Of a DNA stretch of 64,000 bases, positions 44,277 through 53,709 are shown piece after piece. The DNA is taken from contig JAPJBO010000752.1 of NCBI GenBank assembly GCA_030068145.1, positions 1-64,000 of the forward strand, given 5' to 3'. The notes beneath the pieces were generated by a model. It worked only from the letters and a program-made list of their open reading frames with translations. It did no database searches and was not told where the DNA came from. The DNA comes from Diplonema papillatum. Taxonomy: Eukaryota > Euglenozoa > Diplonemea > Diplonemida > Diplonemidae. The position numbers and the translations under genes were made by a program. The number at the start of each line of letters is the position of its first letter. The first letter of the stretch is position 1.

Positions 44277-46148
44277 TCAATTGTCCCCCGAACTGAAGTT
44301 GACGAAGTTCATGAGCGTGCCAACGCGGGAGGAGCCGGTCTGCTTCTTCAGTTTTCGCAGTTGCGACACTTCAACCTTTCCGGCTTCGACATTTCGTCGG
44401 AGTCGATCAGCACGATCTTGCAGCTCTTCGTTCACTTTCTGTGGGTTCGATAGCAGAGTAACCCCCATTGGTTTAACCTTTTTGCACTTTAAAGAACTCA
44501 ATGCTATGGTAGCGTTCTTGCCCTGGTCATTGACCCCGCGGCCGTAAATCCATGGGGCGCTTTCAAGTTGTATTGCTAGTGACAAGTGGCTAGCACGACT
44601 CCTCCGGGCTACATCCCCCAGCATACTAAACGCACGCACACCATGAGCCACAGGCCCGGCAAGCCTGAAGAGGCTTGTTAAGCAACGCCACGTTTTCGGG
44701 AAAGGAGCACACACCTCGTATTTCTCAATCCAGTGCAGCAGGCACTCGATTTGACCGCTGTGGTCTCGCTTCCTCAGGACCAGGTCGGCCAGTATCTTCT
44801 TTTGTTGCTCTTCGGCAGGTGCCTTTGCAACCGCTGGGTCCCGCACTCGTACTATATGAAATGTCACCTCGGGCTTTCCTCGAACCTGTTCGTTTAATTC
44901 TTCAGGTCGTGTGTCATTTTAAAGGAAAGCACGACCGCTTCATCCCAATAGAGGTGAAGCGTTGCAAGTCTACAACGGCACTTTCTTTCCTACCGCCACG
45001 TAATACGCACATGACCTCCTCGTCGTTTTGACCCTGGAGCTTGCCGCCAGTCAACGTGTGTGGTCGTAAGCCTCTCCGGAGAAAGGCCCATCACACTGCA
45101 GCCAGGGTGACGGGTTTCCGCCAGTTATGCCGGTCGTGCGGCCGCTTCTGTCTCCTCGTTTTCATCGCTCTCGCCAAGGATGACGCCAACCGTGGCAGTT
45201 CGCAGCGCTTTGCGCCGCTTAAGCTCCTTGTTTCTCATTGTAGGGTATGAGCCGACTCAGGGTCGTACAGAATGCGTGGGCTGGAGCAGATGCAAGTCAG
45301 ACGTGTGAATGGAGGGTCGAATGGTGACATGCTGAAGGAATAGCCGTATTGTTCTCGCGCCCTCCCCCTGCTTTGGCTTTAACAACGCAGCGAACCCACA
45401 TCTCTCACTCGAAGGCAGCAAATACAGCAAACCTGATTGGACAGCGCTCCCGGGGATGTGACTGGCTCGGCTCCGACATGGGAGATGACCCACCCCTTGT
45501 ACTTCGAGATGCCACATCGATGTGCAGGACTACCGGATGCGACCTCCTGTTTTCGTTTTGGTACTCACCAACAGTGCTCCCGCTATCAACCAAAACGCTG
45601 GAAAAGCCCTAGACTTAGGCTAAGTGTCGGTAAGATGCGTTTTACTGTTACCTACCGCTCGGGCTGCAAGGTGTGCATCCCTTGTATTTCGCCCGGTATC
45701 TTCCATGTGGGGGCCTTCTGCAATAATTACGTCTGGTCACTTCAAAACAAGATGAATTCCTTGTAAGCGCCTGTCCCTCAACCACCGGCCTGCGAAAAAG
45801 AAGCGTGGTATTAATCGCAAACTTCCTTGTTCATTTTCTAATTGCATTTTCCACACAGGCTTACTACCCGGCCCTGGCTGAGTGACGAGACTTCAGGCAA
45901 GGAATTCCTGAGACCTTTTCCAGCCTCCTAGCAGGAGCACTGCCCATTTGCTAGGCAAATAGGAAAGCGGTTACCTGAATGAGCAAATCGTTGCTGAAGG
46001 TAATGCCAAAACCTTCGTTTTCTCCGCGTCTCACCTTCGCATCGACGACACCGTCGTCGGACATCGGACAACCCAGCACCGACTCGACTGCAACCTGCAT
46101 AGCCTCGAGCTCCGATTCGATCTGCGAAAGCTTACGTTCGTCGCCCAT
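44277..46148 (-). CDS. Tentative multi-exon coiled-coil protein
   Basis: Supported exons: 45975-46148 (ATG 46,148; MGDERKLSQIESELEAMQVA ... GFGITFSNDLLIQ), 45656-45717 (KAPTWKIPGEIQGMHTLQPE), 45569-45597 (29-nt microexon, VLVDSGSTV), then a gap, 44715-44885 (VRGKPEVTFHIVRVRDP ... CLLHWIEKYE) and 44277-44438 (VNEELQDRADRLRRNVEAGK ... to stop). The first three join in phases 0 and 2, the last two in phase 0. The middle is unresolved: a frame around 45,137-45,245 (MRNKELKRRKALRTATVG) may be an exon. The two ends could also belong to different genes. No family recognised; heptad-like helices suggest coiled coil. Confidence 0.5.
44478..44502 (-). repeat. Dispersed GCATTGAGTTCTTTAA repeat (copy 3)
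   Basis: On the minus strand AGCATTGAGTTCTTTAAAG, matching the NEK-intron copies at 25,538 and 27,015. It lies in the intron 44,439-44,714. Confidence 0.6.
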
Positions 46149-46689
46149 TTCGGCCCTTGCACCGTGTTTGTGTTCGGACGAAGAGTGGTGCTCAGGCAGG
46201 TTGGCGGTGAATACAGTAGAGAAAGGGCGCAGCTCTCGCCGGCGCCCTTTCCCAAACCCCCTTTTCTTCAGTCCTGAGGTGGCCAGTGTATACAACTTCT
46301 AACTTTGCACCCCGCGTGCGTGTACATGAGTTCTTCTGCAAGCAAAGACATGGACTGCGGTATCGCGCGCTTGCGAATCCATGGAAAGCAAGAACGTGTG
46401 CGTTGGGAATTTCAGAAATGGACGCCATGACATAAAATAGTACGCTGGCGATCTCGGCATTCGAAGCCTATCTGGATGGAACACAAGTCCACACAGAGTT
46501 GTGGATAATATATCACTCATTTTCCACGAAAAAGTGTCACAGATTTCGGCTTTTTTCGGACTTCTGTAGGGGGGCCCACGCAAGGCAAGCTACAATGGGG
46601 CAAATTTGGGACAAAAACTATGAGGGCTTTTTTACCGCGTTTCAGCTGGAAAACTCGTGCAAAACCCCCAAAAAACACTACTAGGGTGG

Positions 46690-47210
46690 TAGGAAGGTGG
46701 TTCAGCCCTCGGATCGAACACCTTCTCAAAGAATTTCCAGCTCGGCACAGTGTCCCCTGGGCAATTACCATGGAAAAAGGGGAATTTCACAGGAAAGTAG
46801 ATCTCATCGCGCATTCGAGGGAGATGCTTCATGCAAAACCCCCCAAAAAATACGACTGTGGAGTAGTTAGGGTGGTAGGAAGGTGGTTCAGCCCTCGGAT
46901 CGAACATCTTCTCAAAAATCTCCTGCTCGGCACAGTGTCCCCTGGGCAATTACCATGGAAAAAGGGGAATTTCACAGGAAAATAGATCTAATCGCGCATC
47001 CGAGGAGATGCTTCATGCAAAAACCCCCAAAAAACACGACTGTGGAGTAGTTAGAGTGGTAGAAAGGTGGTTCAGCCCTCGGATCGAACATCTTCTCAAA
47101 AACTTCCTGCTCGGCGCAGTGTCTCCTGGGCAATTACCATGGAAAAAAGGGAACTTCACAGGAAAGTAGATCTAATCGCGCATTAGAGGGAGATGCCAGA
47201 CCAAATTTTC
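46690..47210. repeat. Three-copy ~186-bp tandem repeat inside the TIR element
   Basis: GGTGGTTCAGCCCTCGGATC recurs at about 46,696, 46,882 and 47,066. Each copy carries TGTCCCCTGGGCAATTACCA and GGAATTTCACAGGAAAGTAG (small variants). Confidence 0.9.
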
Positions 47211-47948
47211 GGAGAAACGAAACGAAGTTGGCTACTTGAGGAATATGGAACTGGAATTCTGGAGAAAATGGCTTTTTTGCCGCAGTTTCTTTTTGCCGGC
47301 TTGCTAAATAATGGTTTCCATGCCGTACAAGGAAGACCAAGCCGGCCGTTTCCTGTGTCACATCGTTTCCGGATGCCTCGATAAGTAGCATGCCATGCAA
47401 GACGGAGCCGGCTCTTTCGCAAACCACCAGAAGCCAAGGGACAGAACAGGGCACGTTTTCAAAGGCCAGTAAACCGTCCATGAAAAGTACGATGTTCATC
47501 TGGAGGCTCGAAAATCAGCCAATCTGGGGAGGAAAAATGTGGGGCAACATCCGGGGAACATGTATAAAGGCACAACAAAGTTTTCCGCGGCACGAAAAGC
47601 TTGAGCAACCACCTCTTATATTTTTTGTCCCAAAAAAAAAAGGGGTACGTGGGCCCCCCTAACTTCTGCCGAAGATTTCCATCTGCAGGTCCGAAAATGG
47701 CCGGTTTCGAGATTTTGAGGACACGATTGAATCCATTGAGGACAGGGCTTTCCGAATATTTGGTCGGATAAAAATTTTGACCGACCCCCCGGAAATGGAG
47801 GTCGGCACCCGAAAAAATGGGGTCCCGGAGATCGGTTTTTTTTCTCTCTGCATCCAGGAGGGGGTCAGATACTGATCACTGAGCTAGCTAGCAGCTTGCC
47901 CATAATCGCGCATCCCAGAACTTCTCGAAAACCAAAAGATTTCCAAAA

Positions 47949-48008
47949 AAGGCAATCGAGGAAAGTTATCGGTCGTAGAGATACGATCGAGGACAGCCCC
48001 TTTTCAAA
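47949..48008 (-). repeat. ~60-bp dispersed repeat (partner at 21,852)
   Basis: Reverse complement of the plus-strand repeat at 21,852-21,911. It directly adjoins the tRNA-like module at 48,016-48,091, so both may be parts of one retroposon family. Confidence 0.75.
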
Positions 48009-48015
48009 AAAAAAA

Positions 48016-48091
48016 AGTTCGGACCGGGGGAATCGAACCGCGGCCTACGGGGGGCCAGGTGGGTGCGGTAACCGTTAGACTATGTTGCCAA
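48016..48091 (-). other. tRNA-like module with T-run terminator
   Basis: On the minus strand TAGTCTAACGG matches the A box and GGTTCGATTCC the B box exactly, and a T-run follows directly (A-run on the plus strand, 48,004-48,015). The D arm resembles tRNA-Glu, but the acceptor and anticodon stems do not pair well, so a pseudo-tRNA or SINE head is more likely than a working tRNA. Confidence 0.5.
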
Positions 48092-48245
48092 ACCTCGGGC
48101 CGAAATTCGCTTTTAGCGCGTGATCAGTTGGGATTCTTATCGGAAAGTGTGATATCGTCATTTACTCGTTTTCAGTGTCCCAGGACAGTATTTCTGCCCT
48201 CTGGGAGCTTCTTTCGCCCGGTTTGCGAAGAACTCAAAATGAGTC

Positions 48246-48508
48246 TTTTTTTTTTTTTTTTTTCAGGCCACCAGGGCACCTTGCTCCACTCCTTTGAGGT
48301 CCCCTTGATGGGGATGGTTGGGAAACCATACTAGGTATGGAAGCCATCCTTTCGCGGACCAGTTTCCGCTCGGCTATTGAACTAGGGCTTGCATCTGGGA
48401 GTTCATCCCCAAACGCCTGGAGAAGTTGGCCAGTCAGGGAATCGAACCAGCGACCCTCAGGTTGACAATCTGGCGCCCTGACCGCTATACCAGGTGTGCC
48501 CCCTAGTA
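48246..48508 (-). mobile_element. tRNA-headed SINE, ~263 bp, A18 tail
   Basis: Read on the minus strand from 48,508: A box TGGTATAGCGG, an Asp-like anticodon loop TTGTCAA, B box GGTTCGATTCC, an unrelated body and 18 A at the 3' end. GAGTC lies exactly at both outer edges (48,241-48,245 and 48,509-48,513), as a 5-bp flanking duplication. These are the defining marks of a SINE retroposon; mobilisation would need a LINE elsewhere. Confidence 0.78.
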
Positions 48509-48518
48509 GAGTCCAAAA

Positions 48519-48592
48519 TTTGCATGGTGCAGAGGTTACTACACCCACACAGGGGTTTGAGGGTCGGTGGTTCGATTCCCGCCGGAATTCGT
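48519..48592 (+). other. tRNA-like module, plus strand
   Basis: A box TGGTGCAGAGG and B box GGTTCGATTCC on the plus strand, about 40 nt apart, followed within a few bases by a T7 run. No good acceptor stem. Probably another tRNA-derived repeat, adjacent to the SINE and in opposite orientation. Confidence 0.5.
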
Positions 48593-48808
48593 TTTTTTGG
48601 GTTTTTGAAACAGCCCCAAAACCGACCTCTTGTCCATCTGCACGCCAGATTTTGGTCGCCACGCGAGCTGATTGCTTGCCCATAATCGCCAGGGATAGCT
48701 CTTTCCATCCCAAAAAAATTTCCCAAAAATTCCAAAATTTTGACCCAAAACGGGCTGCTTTTCAGACGGAAAATCTGTGACACTTTTTCATGGAATGAGT
48801 GATATAAT

Positions 48809-50062
48809 AAATTATTATGGACATATTGCGACAGATTATTTGCATTCTACCTCAAATTGCTACGTCCGTTGGCCACCTTCTTCTGGATGAAGAACCTAGA
48901 CGGACGGCTCGCAACCTCAAGATCGGATGCGGTTTGCGCCGTGCGATTGCGCGCGTGACCGCGCTCTCAGGCCTAGCGTCGCGAAGCATTCCGGTGTATT
49001 CCCATCGCACCTGGAGATGTACAGAGAACTTTCGAATAACTAAAAGCAGTCCGTGGAATAAAAAGACAGCACCGCAAAATGAACAAAAAAAGGGAGAGGG
49101 CAGGAGGACCCGGCGGGAGAAAAAGGTGTTGTGCTCCGGAAGGCTTGAAGGATTGGCTGCGTGCTCCAGTACCTGCCTTCCTCTATCAGGAAAACGTTTG
49201 CCAGCATACAAGTTTGAAAGCAGACAGAATGGTATGTCTTGCTACTACTGCGTGCGCCAGTTGCCCCATGATTGGTGTTGTGTGTGCGTGTGTATGTTGT
49301 CACTAGCTTTAGAGTCTTCAACTATCGCTGAGCTTGTCTCTTGTGTCCTTCTGAAGCGCATGCCCCATAACTGGTGCCTGTGACGTATTGCGCAACAGCA
49401 GGCATAGAAAACAGAAACAACCAATTCTAGCACTACACTGGGCACTGGGCACGAGGAAGAGGACAGAGGATGTGTGCGCGTGTGTTTGTGAGTGTGCGTG
49501 AGTTTTGGGTGGGGGGCAATGTGGAAAATAAGATCTGGGCTTGGGTCAAGGGCCGAGCTATTCTCCACTGGTGGGGGGAAGTACCCCCCGGGGGATGCAG
49601 ACACTTGCAATAACCTGCACCTGTGTGTGTCTGGTGAATGTAAGCAGGGACCTAAATCGGCGAAGGGGGGGGAAAACAAGAAGCGGCGGGATAGGAAAAA
49701 GAACGAGAGGTGGCAAGGACGAGAAGGTGACGACACAATACCTTTTTGGAGAGATGTTTCACGTTGGCCCAGATGCTCCTTTCTGTTGTTAACGAGAAGG
49801 AAGCATCAATCAAAACAAGGCAGGGCCACTAAAGCGGCAGTACAAGATGGAGTACTTTAGGCATAGGCGCGATCCATCTTTGTGGCCCGATACGTGCAAC
49901 CTGTTTCCGATACAACATACAACACCATGCCTGACCATGAGCATATCACAACTTGCGCGAGGCGACCGCTGCCGGAAGAAAAAAACGAAGGAAAGAACAT
50001 GCGGCCGAGAGGTAGTAACCGGTACGAAAGTAAACTTGCAGAGAAACTATACGCGGACAGTC
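48809..50062. other. Intergenic, nothing recognised
   Basis: Contains GT-rich microsatellite tracts (GTGTTGTGTGTGCGTGTGTA at 49,275-49,294 and a second near 49,471-49,502). No supported gene. Confidence 0.5.
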
Positions 50063-51046
50063 TTAAACGACATCACTTCCGCCGCCGCCAGCGTAGGGGT
50101 TGGGCGGTGGTGCGAAGCCAGAGGGCGGCTGGCCAGGGAATCCACCTGTGGACATCGGAGGATACCCGCCTGCGGCAGGAGGGAAACCTCCAGCAGGTGG
50201 GTAACCTGCATTGGCTGGAGGATAACCTAATGGAGGCGCTTGGTTAGGTGCAGGGTACCCAGCGTTGGGCTGGGGGTAGCCTGCGTTCTGTTGAGGGTAT
50301 CCCGACGGTGGTTGCTGTTGGGGCGGTGCTTGACCAGGGTAACCCGCATTGGCTTGCGGGTAGCCGGACGGTGCTTGTCCTTGTTGAGGGTAGCCAGAAG
50401 GTGCTTGTCCTTGTTGAGGGTAACCGGACGGTGCTTGTCCCTGTTGAGGGTAGCCGGATGGTGCTTGTCCCTGCTGAGGGTAGCCTGAAGGGGCCTGGTT
50501 CTGTCCAGGGTATCCCCCTGGCGCTTGCTGTTGTCCAGGCTGTGGGTAACCAGCTGGTGCTTTACTGCCTTGTGGAGGCTGTGGGTATCCAGATGGTGCT
50601 TGACCTCCTTGTTGTGGGTAACCTGCCGGTGCCTGTGCATGTCCGCCTGGTTGTCCCTGTCCTGGTTGTTCTGGCTGGCCTTGCCTTCCGAAGTCAACTG
50701 CCTTCACGCGTACTCTCAGTTCTCCAGATCGGGCTCCTTGCAGACGCATCCATTGCTCGAAGACAACGCCTTTGAACAAACTGTTCACCGGCAGTGTGCA
50801 ATGGCCAAGGCTGGGGTCTTTGCCCCAGTCGTCATCGAACAGCTCGAACTTCAATTGAGCAGTCGCTGTGTTGGCAACCATGAACATGAAAGTCTCGTCC
50901 CACATCGGGTTCAAGTTGTTCTTCTTCGTCTTTGTCTTGTACTTCTTCCCTTCGCACGAAACTTGACAATACGGATCGCTCTTCGAGAACGTATCCTTGT
51001 CCTGCACATTCCGCGCCTGCACGATACGAAGTTCGAGTTTGCCCAT
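50063..51046 (-). CDS. C2-domain protein with Gly-Tyr-Pro-Gln repeat tail, 327 aa
   Basis: Single exon from ATG 51,046 to TAA. Residues 1-118 form a C2 domain: [16 protein letters not shown], then [11 protein letters not shown] (D24), [25 protein letters not shown] (acidic loop 71-77), EQWMRLQ and [12 protein letters not shown]. The Asp positions fit calcium-dependent phospholipid binding. Residues ~122-320 are low complexity: repeats of [10 protein letters not shown] (several exact 10-residue copies), YPQP and NAGYP, ending [14 protein letters not shown]. Such C2 plus Gly/Tyr/Pro/Gln tails occur in stress- and membrane-associated proteins of protists and plants; the tail may self-associate. 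Codon variation in the repeats is low, indicating recent expansion. Confidence 0.9.
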   Translation of the reverse strand: MGKLELRIVQARNVQDKDTFSKSDPYCQVSCEGKKYKTKTKKNNLNPMWDETFMFMVANTATAQLKFELFDDDWGKDPSLGHCTLPVNSLFKGVVFEQWMRLQGARSGELRVRVKAVDFGRQGQPEQPGQGQPGGHAQAPAGYPQQGGQAPSGYPQPPQGSKAPAGYPQPGQQQAPGGYPGQNQAPSGYPQQGQAPSGYPQQGQAPSGYPQQGQAPSGYPQQGQAPSGYPQANAGYPGQAPPQQQPPSGYPQQNAGYPQPNAGYPAPNQAPPLGYPPANAGYPPAGGFPPAAGGYPPMSTGGFPGQPPSGFAPPPNPYAGGGGSDVV

Positions 51047-52286
51047 CTTGTTTCTCGTTTCCTTTTTGCACTCCTGCTCGCTGGTCCTACAGTACTCCTA
51101 CTTAACACTCTGGCTCATTCGAAAAATACGCACCTGACCTGTCCTGACTATTCAAAACTGTCCTCGAAATGATGCTGCAAAACTGTATCGCTCCAGCCTC
51201 CATACATCCTGCCAGCAGTAGCGTCAGTGTGGACGCTTCAATCACGGCTGTCACAGCTGGGATCCAGTCGGAGCTTTCTGTTGGCTGACTAGCCATGTTG
51301 CACTCCATTCGCTTGAATGGGATGTCACGCTTGGAGTGACCACGTAAAGAGTGTTTCATTCTTTTTCAAACGGGCATTTCATCTAGTAGCCACACGATCT
51401 TTTCAATATTCCCTTGTATACACAAAAAATAGCTACCGGCATTTCTTCCGGTATTTAAATCGTCTCTGTGTCTAACAAATGCACTTGGTCAAGACCAGAA
51501 ACCGATCTATATTATATTCACTCCCGGTAGATGAAGAAAACACGAAGGAAGTACGCACATAGGGACCGTCGCGGAACTCGTTCCCATGCGAGCAATTCTG
51601 CATGCGACGACGAGGTGTCGATACCCCGAATTGCATTCCACCTACCGAAGACGACAAGCGTTACTTGCGGATTTTTGGCGCGAGCCAGCAAGAGAGTGCA
51701 GTTGCTACGCACGTACGAAGAGCCTGATCCCTCGCGATGACACAGGTGGTCGGGCTAGACCTGGTAGCAGTATGCTACTCAAATTCAGCAGGAACAGCAC
51801 ACGAAATACTAGGCTGCACAAATTCGACTGTTGCTATCACGCGAGCTCGTTCGTGCTTTGACCTTTTTTTCACCTAGTGACGGTCCTGACAATCACACTA
51901 ATGCAACAAATCTACACCTAGTGACGGTCCGTGACGCGAATATACATCATTCAGCAAGTGAAAACGGGGCTATAAGGCAGATACATAAAAAGAAGTAAAC
52001 TGCAGGTTTAACAGAAGGAGACCCAACTAGATAGGTCCCGGAAACACACCGTTTTCCTGTGGCTTGCGCTGCCCTGTCATCCTTGCTTTCTCGGGACTTT
52101 GCATTCTGAGTTTGGTCTCGTATGTTAGCTGGTCGAGGACTGCTCTGCAGCGAGATCTGAGGGGGAACAACTATTCTAATATCGGGCTTGTGACCGTATG
52201 GAATTTGCGTTGGCGGAATGACGGCTGTGGAGCACTTTGCAATCTACGGGGGAGGGGGGGATGAAGGATACCATGCCATCACCAGC
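51047..52286. other. Gap; possible upstream exons of the plus-strand gene
   Basis: A plus frame from ATG 51,531 (MKKTRRKYAHRDRRGTRSHA) with a possible GTACGA donor near 51,713 and a possible exon after GTATGTTAG near 52,126 might belong to the gene ending at 52,570. CACCTAGTGACGGTCC is repeated at 51,871 and 51,916. Confidence 0.3.
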
Positions 52287-52570
52287 GAGTGGACCAGCTT
52301 CTTGCACTACTAAGTGAAGAGCCTCGCATAAGTCTGGGGAACGACGGCAACACAAAGCTCCAGCCCGCGACTGGCCCAAGTGAAAGTGCAGCTGGTCCTT
52401 CCTTCGCACAAGAAGAAGATGACGCTTGCCCACCCTCACACTTGTACGTTTTAGTATCGAGATATAAGTTACTGGCACTCGGATCAGAAGATTGTGAGAC
52501 GTTGCTCTGCTTCCCGTCAGGGCTTGAAGCGCTCAAGTTGATTGACGCTGTGGAAACCAGCGATTCTTAA
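52287..52570 (+). CDS. Probable last exon of an unrecognised plus-strand gene
   Basis: After an acceptor-like CATCACCAG the frame reads VDQLLALLSEEPRISLGNDG, an acidic Gln/Ala/Ser linker, then SHLYVLVSRYKLLALGSEDC and CFPSGLEALKLIDAVETSDS before a TAA stop, 94 codons. The text is protein-like and ends in a clear stop. It would be the only accepted plus-strand gene. Upstream exons are not resolved. Family unknown. Confidence 0.4.
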
Positions 52571-52943
52571 ACACAGGGAATGCGCCTTTTCATTTGACTC
52601 AAGTCCCGGCTGGTTCATTTTGGACGCAATCAATTTGTAAGGATAGAAAAGTGTATGGTGGCACAAGGCTAGATGATAGTTTGTTGTCTTACCGGGCGAG
52701 CGTACCTTTCAGAAAGGATTCCCGGTAGCCAGCTTGAATGCCTGCAAAGTTGGCAGTGGAGCCAAAAGTCCATATCAGTTAACCAACATTTGTATATTTG
52801 GCAACAAAACGGAACCGGGATGTGAAAATCATGCCGAAGACCGGAAGACCGCAGTGAATCCAAGATATCGTGCACTTCGTCGCATCCTTGGCAGTAAATG
52901 ACAGCCGTTGCTGGCAAGCTGTGGCTACTGGGGCACAGCACTG

Positions 52944-53150
52944 TCACGCCATCACCCTGCCGGCGCGGCCCAGGGTTTCCATAGGATTCGACGGTCCTGC
53001 AGTAGAGATGGTTGTTGCAATGGCAAACCGGGTGCCGGTGGATGGTGACAAGTGTGCTATGGGATTCGATGGCCCTGTAGTTGGCTTTTTCGTCTTCGAG
53101 AAACACTCTCCAGCTAAGAGAAAGCCCGCTATAAAACACACTACCGTCAT
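52944..53150 (-). CDS. Possible small secreted protein, 68 aa
   Basis: ATG 53,150 opens a typical signal-peptide-like start (MTVVCFIAGFLLAGECFS) followed by a Thr/Ser/Pro-rich stretch with the doublet GPSNPIAHL and GPSNPMETL, then a stop. An overlapping plus-strand frame (IGFDGPAVEMV, MGFDGPVVGFF) is equally repetitive, so the doublet may simply be a DNA-level repeat. Confidence 0.25.
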   Translation of the reverse strand: MTVVCFIAGFLLAGECFSKTKKPTTGPSNPIAHLSPSTGTRFAIATTISTAGPSNPMETLGRAGRVMA

Positions 53151-53709
53151 GACGTGTCAGAGCAAGTCTGGAAGAGAACGGAGCAATCTTCACAAACAAT
53201 CGAGTGACTTTAGGTAGCCGCCTGGGCGGCGCCGATCCGAGCCACAGCAGCAGTGAACGCGCCTTTCAGGTAGCCCCCTTGGTCATTCGGTTTGCAGTAA
53301 GAACCGCCAAATCCTGCCTCTCGTGCTTCTTCGCTTCTCTGGCGCGGCAAGTACCAGATACTGCCCATTGGCTGCTAAGCACCCCCCGACCGGACAATTT
53401 GCCACTCTTGTGACCCTCTATTCGCCGGGCGGTGCTGTTAGCACTTCGTTCCGCGTCGCGTCAAGTACATGTACTGGCAGTTGGGGGATCGGCTACCGCA
53501 GCTCAATTAAGGCGCGGTCACAGTGTCGCCTCGTGAAGGCCCCCCCATGACACCTAAACACACGAATAGTCTACCCTTACTATTACTACAGTATAGCCGG
53601 GCTATCGGCCTTAGCGGGAGCATCTGGTGAGTAAAACAAAGGAGTGGAATCTAAGATGAACCACAGATTGAGTCTAGCCCGGAATACGGAGATGAACATC
53701 GCACTATCT

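Larger units (their letters stand above)
46510..48805. mobile_element. 2.3-kb TIR element with 3-bp target duplication
   Basis: Left end ATATCACTCATT...GAAAAAGTGTCACAGATTT (46,510-46,546) is the inverse of the right end AAATCTGTGACACTTTTTC...AATGAGTGATAT (48,771-48,805), about 35 bp with a short mismatch patch. AAT flanks both sides (46,507-46,509 and 48,806-48,808), as expected of a 3-bp target-site duplication. The interior holds a 186-bp triplication, three A-box/B-box modules, a SINE and no transposase-like frame, so it is non-autonomous or a nest of insertions. A 3-bp duplication with AT-rich target occurs in several DNA transposon groups; the superfamily is unassigned. Confidence 0.8.

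Noticed and set aside
43401-44453. 350-codon plus-strand frame
   Set aside because: It overlaps the supported minus exon at 44,277-44,438, has no domain-like segments and looks like composition.
48016-48091. Functional tRNA-Glu gene
   Set aside because: A and B boxes and a T-run are present, but acceptor and anticodon stems do not pair; kept only as a tRNA-like module.
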